From positions 23,311,713 to 23,375,712 of the forward strand of contig NC_092574.1 of assembly GCF_037975245.1 (NCBI RefSeq): DNA of 64,000 bases, read 5' to 3'. Both the position numbers and the translations under genes were made by a program. The DNA is from Apostichopus japonicus. Its lineage: Eukaryota > Echinodermata > Holothuroidea > Aspidochirotida > Stichopodidae. The number at the start of each line of letters is the position of its first letter. Within the stretch, counting starts at the first letter, position 1. The notes under the pieces were generated by a model. That model did no database searches. It had not been told where the DNA came from and saw only the letters and a list, made by a program, of their open reading frames with translations. Positions 12,801-25,500 of this stretch are shown here, piece after piece.

Positions 12801-15800
12801 TAGAGTAATATTATGAGTTTACTGCACCTGCAAGTAGAGTATTCAATTTCAAATATATCAGATATCATGCAGCTACTGTCACTCTTAGCAATAAGTTCGC
12901 AATCAATTTTGTTGGGTCTACCACTGCTACAGACCAAAGTTAAGATGTCTGTTTTGTCAATTGTGCAGCCTCTTTACACTTTTTTGCCCAATTGAATATA
13001 TTAAAATTGTGAACTCCTAAAGAGTGTAGAATAACTGCCTAAATACCATTCATGTAAGTAATGTTTTAATTTCAGGAGAAGCGGTCGGTATTTCCTCGTT
13101 TCTATTTCATCGGTGATGATGACCTGCTGGAGATCCTGGGACAGTCCACGAATCCCAACGTCATACAGACTCATCTCAAGAAACTCTTTGCTGGAATCCA
13201 CAGCGTTGAGTTTGACGAGGGATCTAAACACATCGTTGCCATGAAGTCATTAGAGGGAGAGGTGGTACCGCTCAAGAAGTCTGTTGCCATCACTCCCGAG
13301 GTCGAGGTATGTTCATTCGGGTAATTTATCAGCTTACAAAGTCATGTGGACGGCGATGCTTACGTGATGTTACAGCAGCAAAAAGGTGTTATAGTAATAT
13401 TGTTATATTGAAATATTTTTAAGATACTCTCTCAAAAAATTTAATTCATTTATCCTGTTTTTTAAAATATTTTTTATACTGTATATCGCTTACAAACGAT
13501 CAGATATCATCATGCATGGATGAAAAGCTACTTTTTCTCAAAAAAGTTTGTCAAAAAATGAATTATTTCACTTTCTTACCTGCAATTTTTGTTCTGCTCT
13601 TTCTTTCTGTCTTTGAGGTGTGGTCATTTGTATATCACACCACTGCTGTATAGTTTTCAATGGAAAGTGTGACCTTCCAGGAAAATTAGTATATACACAT
13701 TTAAATGATGAAGATGTCAATCTCAAGAAGTGGAATAAATTATCTGTATGATAGGACTTGTCAAGATTACACTCCACAAATGAGAAGAATATGATATAGG
13801 AGAGTTTCAAATTCGACCTTTTGATAAAACACAAAACGAAGAGAAAGAAAAAATGAGTTATCAGTCGTTTGATTTAGAGTTACTGTCGTGTTTTAAATCT
13901 TCATATTTGTAAACTGTAAGGATTAAATGTGTCAGAATTAGTTTGTTCCAATCATCATTACTAAAAGTCGTTGATCCTGAAATTTCTTAATTGTAACAAT
14001 CATTTTCTTCTTTCAGCTCTGGTTGGGAGACTTGGCTGTTGAGATGAAGGAAACACTTCAAGAGTTGCTGATAAAATGCCTCGGTTGCCATAGAAACGGT
14101 GATGCAGTGGACCCCAGTAGATTCCCATCACAAGTAAGAACATTTCTTAAATGAGAGATTGAATTGAGATATTCAATGTTGTCTTAGATATTTGGGGGTA
14201 TTTACTCACAAATTTTACCATTTTTACAGAAAATTGTAAGAGGATTAAATGTTGGATGAATGGAGGCAGAGGGTGGAGGTGGGTATAGAACCTTTTAACA
14301 GTTTCAGGGTGAAGTGATTTGGCCTAAAGAAAATACATTTACAACTGCCTTCTGTTATCTGGAATATGATTCATAGAATCATCTAAGCAAAAAATGTTTG
14401 CATGGAATTTCCTTGGAATGATTTTCATCAGGATGGTAGAGTTTTATTAGATGTCCTCCTGTAATTGCTGGCCCCCTTCCAGTTTTAGTAGATGTCCTCC
14501 GGTTATTGCTGGCATCCTTCCATTACCGTCTCTTGCTCGTTAGGCCGTAAGTGGTCATTTGAGTTATGATCATTTTTTCCTTCGTTTAGATTCTCGGTTT
14601 GGCAAGCCAGATCCAGTTTACAGAACAGTGCGAGGCGGCCATCAGATCAAACAGTCTCCAGAATTATCTCCAGGAGTTGGAAGCTCAGATGGACGGTTAC
14701 ACTTCAACAGACCTTCAGGATGCTGGCTCTAACAATGACCCAAGCATCCATGTCCTGGAACTCAAACTGAAGGTACGAACCATATCATCCAGCAGTTAAA
14801 AACTTCATCACCGGGTTTTCTTTATTAAACAATGTTTTTGGACGACGTTTCATATTTGACAGTGATATACCGCTGTTGGTACAGAACTTGGTTCATTTGC
14901 TGAAACTGTGTCTCTCTGACTGTCTAAACATATTCTCCACTAAAGCATATTTTCATATCTTATATAAAGTGGTATCTGTGCATATATTGATCGAAAGATA
15001 CAGATAGAATATATGCATGGTGTTCGTAGCTTTTGTGTGAACATGCGGGTGAATGAAGTCTCAACTATGATGGTACAGCCTGGTACATTTCCCTTATCAA
15101 TTCTGCTCCCAGTCTACTTTGTAGAATTTTGTCTAATTTACAAAGCATACCATCAAATGACTGTTTGTAGCTGTATTGCAGTATAGTACGTTGATGTTGC
15201 TCGTTCAATGGGTTGTTGAGCAAGCTGGCTCTATGAGTAAAATATTCAACTAATAAACTATCCTTTTGTGTTGCAAGATATTGTTGATTGTAAACTTGGT
15301 GAAATGGAAAGGATCTTGTGTGTCATTTTTTAAATGATAGCAAGATATTTATCTTAAAGGTCATCAGTATAAGGACCAAGTTTAGCATGCTAAACATTGC
15401 TAAAAGTTTTCAAAATTATTTGTTTGAGTAGGTTTCGATATCTCCCTTATTATTATCATACTTTGAGGAGTGTTTAATAAGACAACTTAAGTGTCTCAAT
15501 GAGGAAATCAAACCTACAGTATGAAATGTTTCCTAGAAAAGTAATGAGGGCGGTATTGAAGAACTTAGCTAGACTCCAGATGAGTGACCTGATTAATTCA
15601 CTTTGGCTTCGGCTTTGAGTACCACGTTTCTGTATGCTGCCGTGTTGGATAAATCTAACCGTAATAAGTAATTTCCGACTTATAGCATAGACTTATCCGC
15701 ATTATAATCATCGCCGACTTTATAATCCGTGTCCCCCCTCACAATTTTGCAAGGTCGTTAAGAGTGACTCCTTAGTTTTCCCTTCCGGGAAACCAACCTG

Positions 15801-18800
15801 AGTAAAATTCCTTTTGATGTTTGAGAATGTGTGACCATTATTGACATTTTATTATATTTTTTTTTTGGGGGGGGGGGGAGTTGGCAATACTGATGCCTAG
15901 GATGTTTACATGATCTTAATAAATAAAATTCTGTTTACTGACAGGCACTCATCTTGGATATTATACATTTCATTGATGTGGTCAAACTGTTGATGGACAG
16001 TCATGTGACCTCCCTAGAGGAGTGGTTATGGCAGAAGCAGCTACGATACTACGTCGACGACCGGGGTCAAGCCCTAATGAGAATGGTGGATGCAGAGTTC
16101 CAGTATACCTATGAATATCAAGGTATGTTCTTATAAGGCAGCGTCCTTCTGTAAGCTGAGGCGTAAAGTGTAAGTGCCCTGCAGCAAATATTTTAGTTAG
16201 TAACTTCAAACTGTGAGTTTTCTGTAAAGATGTGAAAACTTTTGAGACTTTTTGCTTTTCTTTACAAGGTAATGCTGCAAAGCTGGTACACACGCCTCTC
16301 ACTGATAAGTGCTACCTGACCCTAACCCAGGGGATGCACATGGGTATGGGGGGTAACCCATACGGCCCAGCTGGTACCGGCAAGACTGAATCTGTCAAGG
16401 CTCTTGGAGGTTTATTCGGGAGACAGGTGTTGGTCTTTAACTGCGATGAGGTGAGATAATATTTATGAATCTTAACTGAGTGAGCTTAATTCAACAAGCT
16501 GATAGATTGCAGTACGTGTTGGATTGTATTAGAATGGGTGTGATTTAAAGGGACCGTATAATGCCTCATAAAATGCTAGATTTGTTTAAATCCCCAAATT
16601 TCATTAAACTGGCAACACACTTGAAGTATCAGTTGGTCGTGTGGGGGTAATTAACTGTTCATAATATTACCACTTTGAGAGAACCTTGTGTTTCAAATGT
16701 AGCTTTGTTGACACAAGTGGAACAAGGAGAAATATTTTTTTCAGGGAATTTTTCAACCACGAAGTGAGGTTCTTTTGCTGTTTTGATTAATAGTCCCATT
16801 GATCATCTTTTCATGAATATATGAACATGAGCTACGACAAAAGTGCTTTCTCTTACAAAAAAAAAAAAAAAAAATTGACGGGTCAGTTTAACTGAAGTAA
16901 TAGCTGATACAGATCAGACTCTTCAAAGATTTGCTTGATTGTGTCTGTGGTTAACTTTGATTAATTTTCTTGCAGGGAATTGATGTGAAATCCATGGGAA
17001 GGATCTTCATTGGGTTAGTAAAGTGTGGTGCCTGGGGTTGCTTTGATGAATTCAACAGACTTGAAGAAGCCGTGCTGTCTGCTGTCTCCATGCAGATCCA
17101 AACAATACAAGCTACACTTAAGAGCAGGAAGCCATCTTGTGAGCTCCTTGAGAGGACGGTAAGTCATTCTGATTGTCTGTGCAGTTTATGTAACTAGGGT
17201 AAGGAAGCTGTTGTGTGAGCTCCTTGAGAGGACAGTAAGTCATTCTGATTGTTTGTAAAGTATAAATCTGTTACTGAGGATAATGAAGCTTTCATGTGAG
17301 CTCCTTGAGAGGATGGTAAGACATTCTGATTATGTAGTATAAGTCACAAAAGATAAGGATTCCATCAGGAAGATGGTAGGTCCTCCATATAAAGAGTAAT
17401 GAAACTTTAAAATTTGATCTTATTCAATTTGATTTATCGGCAGGTAGCTCCTCATCTCTAAACTGATTATAAATTTACCCGCCTTTTTTGAAATAAAAAA
17501 CTTACTAAAACTGTCCCTACTTTCTGACTCAGGTTGACATTGATCCAAACTCTGGTATCTTCATCACCCTGAACCCTGCCGGCAAAGGTTACGGAGGTCG
17601 TCAGAAGCTGCCGGATAACCTGAAGCAGCTGTTCAGACCGGTCGCTATGTCAAGACCTGACAACGAACAGATCGCCGAAGTGATCTTGTTTTCAGAAGGA
17701 TTCAAGGAAGGAAAAAGTCTGGGTAGAAAACTGGTGGCGATATTTAACTTATCAAAGTAAGTGATAGTGAAAAGTCTGTGTAGTAAACTGGTGGCTATAT
17801 TTAACTTGTCAAAGTAAGTGATTCAAGGAAGGGAAAAGTCTGGGTAGAAAACAGGTGGCGATATTTAACTTATCAAAGTAAGTGACAGTAGTTACCTTTA
17901 ATTTGATAAACATGCTAAAACAGCTTCAGTTGTGGTTCCTATAATAAGGTACATGGGTTTTGTAATTTATGAATAAAAATTATTTTGCAAAATGTTACTT
18001 GATATTGATTTGGGAGGTTGTTAGATATTTAGTGTTAGTTACACACTGTGTTGTGGATTGAGGAAAATACACAAGAGATTTATTCTATGTAGGAAGACAG
18101 GTGCTATGCATTTTTCATAACATTAATGAAAATAACTTTGAGTTTGTTCTTGCTTGTAGGGAACTGTTGACTCCCCAGCAGCACTATGATTGGGGACTGA
18201 GGGCACTCAAAACGGTTCTACGAGGGTCAGGGAACCTCCTTCAGATTGCAAGGAAGCAGGCTGCTACCAATGGTACGTAGGGAATAATTTATTATTCATT
18301 TATTTATTATTAAAAAATATTTGGTTGTCCTCTCAACGTAGAAATATTTACAAACAATAACTGATTATGTATGATTTTGTGTTCAGAAATGGTCAAGTTG
18401 CTTAACCCTCCATTGTCAACTTTGGATGAACATTATCATAAATGTTATTATTTATGGGATAATATGAATTCAAATATCTTGTTTTTTTTTTTTCATTTTG
18501 TTTGTGAAGGTAAAACTGACATTGATGAGAGCAAACTGTTGGTTCAAGCTTTGAGAGTCAACACACTGTCCAAGCTAACATTTGCAGATGGCGCAAGGTT
18601 CGATTCCCTGGTCAAAGACCTCTTCCCTGGAGTGGAATTAAAAGACATCGACTACGAGCATCTGGAAAATGCTCTCCGAGAAGTCTGTAAAGATTCCGAT
18701 CTGGTCATCATGGCAGCACAGGTTAGTACGTTGTACATTAGTACATTGTACATTAGTACATTGTACTTCGTCTGTAGTTACTACATCTCAGTGTCCGTCT

Positions 18801-19501
18801 GTCCATCTGTCTCCACTTCTTGAGCAAGGTTATCAAGTTGATCAGCCAATCACGCTGAAGCAAGATGAAAGAAGCATTGTTGCAATCGCCCAAAACTGTC
18901 TGTCTGTATGTCTGTCTGTCTGTCTTTCAGTTTGTCTAAGTGTATTGATTGAAAATTTTTATCAAGTTTTGATCAGCAGATTGATCTATATATATTGACA
19001 GTTGTACTAAAGTAGGTTGAAAGCATTGGTGCCATTGTCCAACCTGACACATTCAACAAACTTTCATTGCTATAAATATAATATTTAAATAAACTAATAT
19101 GCTCATCAATTCAGAAAGTCAAATCACCTCTAAGATAGTTAAACCAATTATTTAATTGTTAGAGAGAGATTTTTACAATGAAAACTTGATTTTCATTTAC
19201 AGTAGATCAGTTTAATTGATCGATACTTAACATCAGCCATCGATGGATTCTGTCACCGACATTCCTAATACTCAGTCATTATGTCACTGATATTGCAGTT
19301 TTGTTTTCAATGAACCGTCTCGACAAGCCATGGTTAAAAATGCAAAACTGCTCTAAACAATTCAAGTCATTTCACAAAATGTGTTTGTTCATTGTTACGT
19401 TAAATTTCAAGTCATATTAGACAAGTCATAACATTTCTTGTTTACAGGAATCGACTCATTCTTGTTTGTTGTGGGAAATTTCTTCATTATCATTCATTCA
19501 T

Positions 19502-19545
<44 letters not shown>

Positions 19546-22500
19546 CATTCATTCTTAGTACAAATACCATATCATATGTCCTGTCAGATGCTCTGAGATC
19601 ACTTTGGGGGAAATACGTTCTTAAAAACAGTTTTACATATGGTAAAAAATTGTTGAAAATGTTCTGTAATCTATAGATAAAGAAAGCCCTGGAATTGTAC
19701 GAACAGCTTCGGCAGCGTATGGGTGTAGTCATCGTAGGTCCGTCTGGTTCAGGCAAGTCAACCACTTGGCAGATACTGAGGGCGGGCTTGAACAAAACAG
19801 GTCAAGTGGTGAAACAGTATACCATGAATCCGAAAGCAATGCCCAGAACGCAGGTTGGTATAACCATTAATCTCTACATGTATTTCAACTATAAATCTAG
19901 GCTTCTTATACTACACCAGTATGTATGTATTACTATACAGCCTAACCTTTTCTGCATAAAACTTGTATCCCCTACAACTAAGCCCCAAACTACCACAATA
20001 TTTGCAAGCTCAGTAGCGTTATGGTATATAGTATATAAGTGTAGTCTTAGCCAGAATAAATAAATGTGTACTCATAGTCCTCAACTCAGATTGAGGTATA
20101 GCGAACCTCGTCACGGTTGTTACGTACATGTATTGATTTGTACTAACTGATACTGTAACCACAGACTTGTGGTACCCAAAGTCTGTAATAATTCTGGTGT
20201 ACATTTTTCTGTACATGGAGCTTGTACTCATTCTCATAGTATGGTACTCATACTTGTACTCGTGTCTTGGTGTACTTACTCATTTTCTTACCTGTAAAAC
20301 AATGAAAATCAAGGACCTGTGGCAAAATACTCGTACTGAGTGAGGACATTGTACTCGTACTGAGTGAGGACATTGTATTCGTACTGAGTGAGGACATTGT
20401 ACTCGCATTAAAAGTCTTCAGTCAACTGATGTGACACTGTGGATGTAAGCTGCTTTGGAAATATTATATTTTTGTAATTATTATGTCTGGGATATTTGTT
20501 CTACCCATTCAGTTTTTTCATTGATTGTGAAATGTTAAACTACTATGAAACAATTGCTTGCTTATTAATTAATACCGGGGATGAAGATGTAATTTATTTT
20601 TATTAATATTTCAAACATTTCTCAATGTTTCCGTTAACAGCTCCTGGGTCATATTGACATGGACACTAGGGAGTGGTCGGATGGCGTCCTCACATTCAGC
20701 GCCAGACAAGTTGTCAGAGAACCGCAAGGTAAGTGTAACTGAGATACAAAACTGTCTCTTACATACTCCATGAATAATAATTATGACACCAGCTTGGGTT
20801 TGTTCACGTAACTTTAGGACATATTTTAATATTTTTGAATGAATTCTTCCATACTTGTGAGGTTTGCTGTTGATAGTACTCATCAGCTTGCATAGTAAGT
20901 TTGCTTTGCATCATTAATTAAGATGGAATCAGTCCATAAGTTTCCTTATTCTTTTCATCCAGAGATCCAGTCTTGGATCGTATGTGACGGCGACATCGAC
21001 CCAGAGTGGATCGAATCCCTTAATTCTGTCCTCGACGATAACCGCCTCTTGACGATGCCCTCCGGGGAGCGGATTCAGTTCGGTCCCAACGTTAACTTCC
21101 TCTTTGAGACCCACGACCTCAGCTGCGCATCACCTGCCACCATTTCACGTATGGGCATGATCTTCATGAGGTCAGTTAACTTGATTAATATGTAGTGTAC
21201 AGGGATGTGCCTACGCTGGGCGGCACTGGGCGGCCCCGCCCAGCACTAAAAATTACCGCCCAGCACTGTCTTAAAAATTGTGAATCCCGCCCAGCACTAT
21301 TTTCATCTAAAATCCCGACATTCCTAACAATATATTCAACATAAATTGGGCCTAGCCTATGCCAAAATCATACAGACTAATAATGCATCAGTTACGCATG
21401 CAAGAAACATTACTTACGGCTCTCAATCGGTCCCTTGTAAAATCTCTTTGAAACAAACTAATAACTTTTACCAGGTAAGTAATATATTTCACTAAAAAAA
21501 AATTAAAAATGTAAATTGTTAGCAAAACTAGTACTTGTTTAGGTGTTTGAAAAGCTACACAAAGGCCAGCATTTGGAATCTGAGCACCTTCAAAGGTGAG
21601 GGGGACACCCCTCCCCTTAGACCACTCCCCCAGGACGGCGAACAGTATACCTGGCACTCAGGAAATCCTGGGCACATCCCTGAATGTAACTCTGTCGATT
21701 AAGTATACAGGTGACGTAACTTTACATCGATAACAGATAAAGGTCACATTCATGTATTTGGTACAAGTCAAGCGTATGTACTGTACCTCTTGGTTGCAGA
21801 TATAGTTCAGGTAACCTTTTTCTGTTGCAGATAAAAAATATGTAATGTTGTTGATTACAAATAGAGAAATTTATTGATTAAATACATGGTACACATGATT
21901 TTCTTGATTGTGGATAAAAAGCTTCCTTCATTACTGATAAACATAGCTAATATATGGTTTTACTGCTATAATATTGTTGCAGTTTTTTACTCTAAGCCTT
22001 TGTCTTTATAGTTCTCTTCTCAAGCAGACATATTATGTAATATGTGTTATTCATGGATATGATATTAATTTTAAGATTGTTTATTTTCTGGTCATAAAAA
22101 CAGCAGTTATTTTTTAACCAAAGGTATGGAATAAATTCTGGACTACTACAGATTCTACTGCTAATACAAACATGCGGCTGATGATATGACCCTCAAAAGC
22201 ATGGTTGGGTGTTAGGTTCATCAAATTATTACCAAAGCTAAGAGACATTATGCAATGTTAATAAGATGCGATGGTGGTCGGTGAATAAATGATTGACATA
22301 TATCACATGTAATATACTTAGATAGTATTTAGTCAGTAATTTGTCGGGTTTCCCTCCCTATAGCGATGAAGATACAGAAATTAAATCCTTGGTGCAGGCT
22401 TGGTTGAGCAAGCAACCAGAGGAAACCAGATCGCATCTTCACTCCTGGATCGAAGACTACTTCTACCAAGCTCTAGAGTGGGTGATGAAACAGAATGACT

Positions 22501-25500
22501 TTGTGGTGGACACCAGCCTGGTTGGCGTGGTCATGAATGGACTCTCCCATCTCGGGGGTGCCGAGACCAAAGCTCAATTTGCTGTCAAACTGATCCGGGG
22601 ACTCGGAGGTAACCTCCACACCAGCACTAGAGTCAACTTTGCCAAAGAGGTGAGGCTACCAATAATGTTTTTTGGGGGGTTGGAAAGTTTAAGGCAAAGT
22701 AGAGTAAATAATGAGAGTCCCGTTTTGGGGCTCACATTTCAGGAAAAAATTGAAAGCCTTTCGTTGACTTCATTGGAGCTGTAAACCTACTATTAATGTG
22801 AGTTTCTTTTTTTCTGACAGGTGTTTCACTGGGTTCGAGAGAGCATCCCTGATTCGCAGAGACCATTGGATACTTATTATGACACTTCCAGTATGTCACT
22901 CATGACTTATCAGATGCAGGTATTTATTCAACTTTTAATTTTTTAAGATATATTTTGTAGATAACAGCACAAAAAGTTCAGTGTGAAATAGTTATCATCA
23001 GACCTTGTTAGATCGGGGACAGATTGTTCCGTCAGGCCACTTGTTTATGTCAAGACAATCATGGGTTTTAACCGAGAAAAGTGTCAGCTTTCAAAGCAGA
23101 AAGGCGTGAAGGTAGATTACTTCTTTCACAGGATTTTCCATTCAAGAACAAAAGCTGGTTACTGCAGTCTCAAGTAGTATTTGTTTGGAAGGGAGAAGGG
23201 GTAGGGCAGGGCAGGTAGGAGCTGAGGGAGAGGGTAGGGGAGGTAGATGGGTTTTTGTGTCTTTGTACCAGCTATTTCTACATGCAGTTCTGATATTGAC
23301 CCTGGTTATATTGACTGTTCAGAGAGCAGCCAAAGGAATAAACATGAGGTAACTAGGGTGGTCCTTTATGGTTACACAGGAGTACTGCAGATGAAACAAG
23401 CGTGTGGTCTGTGACGTAGTCGAGGGGTGACCACACATAAAGGCAGGAGGTAATTAACAAATCTACACAAAGAAATGAGAGAGTGTTAGGGCTAAAAAGA
23501 AAACAATGAAATGTAACTTGTAACAATGTTACTACAGGAACCAGAAGATTTGACTGCTGAGAATTTCAACAAGCCAGATGGTTTACCGGTGATCCGAACT
23601 CCCAGCATCCAGAGATGTCTGGACTACTTTGAGCCTTGGTTACGGCCTGACAATAGACAACCATTCATCTTGGTTGGACCTGATGGGTGTGGCAAGGGGT
23701 AAGTTGCTGGTAAAGGGTAGGCTGGGTGGGGTGAGGGTCTCCTTTACCTTCACTGTGTTTCTGTGTGTAATTTCATGCTCTTTAAGGACTTCTATTTCAT
23801 AAGTTGTCTTCTTAAATTTTCTTAGTTGTCTCCTCAATCAATTATCTATCCACTGTATGATCTACTCTTTATGTATGTATATTTATCTGTCAATATTGAT
23901 GTTATCTATCTTACGTACTACTATCTGTTGGTCTTGATTTATTGATTGATTGATTGATTAAACATAAAATTGAATTGAATTGAAAATGCTGGAAGATATT
24001 AACTGAAGAGTAAACTTACAAAGAGACAAAGTGAAAGAACCTAACACTTTTACAAACCTTTCATTGGTCGTTAGGGGTTGGCAAGTCCAACTTTACCAAG
24101 TATCTCAAAAATTGTAATTACAACAAAAGCTCTTAATATTGTCTTTGATCAAGCTATGATTTCTTGAACCTAACACACTATCCATCCATTGTACCTGAAA
24201 ACACAGACATTGTAAATCTTCAGTCTCATTGGGGAAATGGGAGGAGAGGTTTGCTTATTTTGCAGAATAGCTTAACCATGAAATATCAGCCCATTCCATA
24301 AGCAACTTGAAAGATTATACATTTAATGAGATTCTCTTCATTGTTTTTCTTTGTGGCCAGGATGGTCCTACGTTACTGTTTTGCTCAGCTGAGATCAACG
24401 CAGGTTGCAACCATTCATTGCAATGCACAGACGACACCCACCAACATCCTACAGAAACTCCAGCAAACATGCATGGTGATCAGTACCAACACAGGGAGAG
24501 TTTACAGGCCAAAGGATTGTGAGACCCTGGTCCTCTATCTGAAAGATCTCAACCTACCCAAACCAGACAAGTGGGGCACATGTCCCCTTATTGCATTCTT
24601 TCAACAGGTAAACATTACGATCTACCCTGCCTATGCAAATACCACTTGAGTCAATATCTACCCGAGTTGGTAATTCTAGCCATACTGAATGCTCCTCTGT
24701 GCAAATTCGTGAATAAACACAGTTTACTATTTCAGTGGTCAAGCCAAACTTGTCTTCACACAGGAAAGTAGTGCTGGCCATTAGAGCACTTGTGTTTACA
24801 ATCATACGGTGGCTGGTCAATGAATTAGGTGTGCTCAAGGATGAATCCTAATGGAATTACTTAGGGTAGTGTATGCTATCAAGTAACAAATTATTAAAAG
24901 CTCAAGTGAATTTGAGGAGGCTTGACTGTTATGGTTGATATTGGTTGATTTGGTATTTTTAAGCAAAAAGAATGGTTGAAATAATAGTAAATAATAAATT
25001 AAATTAAATTAAATAAATAAATAAAACAAATAGTAAATAAACTAATGATGATAATGCAATAGTCATGATTAAATAATTAATCTTGGTAAAACTTAAAAAT
25101 TAAGAAGAATCTTTTTTATTATACAGCTGCTACAAATTGATTTGAATTTTTGCTGTCAAGAATATTACAAGAATCATGGGGAATTTTTCTTTAGAATAAA
25201 TATAATTACTCACATCTTGGGTGGTGCAATTTATCTGTAATCTCTTCTGTTGGTGAATATCATTTGTTTCCTTCCGTCTCTGAAGGTTCTCACCTACAAC
25301 GGTTTCTACGACAGTAACTTGGAATGGGTCGGTCTGGAAGGTGTGCAGATTGTGGCTAGCATGAATGCAGCCCACACCGTAGGGCGCCACCAGTTAACCA
25401 CAAGGTTCACATCGATTGTTCGAATTTGCACGATTGGGTAAGTAACAAAAGATAATGGATCCTTGTTTGGCTGTTAGTGTTGGTATCTGTCCCAATTTAT

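Noticed and set aside
18895-18930. CTGT/TGTC simple repeat as a possible functional element
   Set aside because: Short microsatellite with no link to a splice site or gene feature.
19490-19795. 101-codon minus-strand frame with a poly-Lys stretch opposite exon 23
   Set aside because: The Lys run is the 40-T homopolymer read backwards; the rest is the shadow of exon 23.
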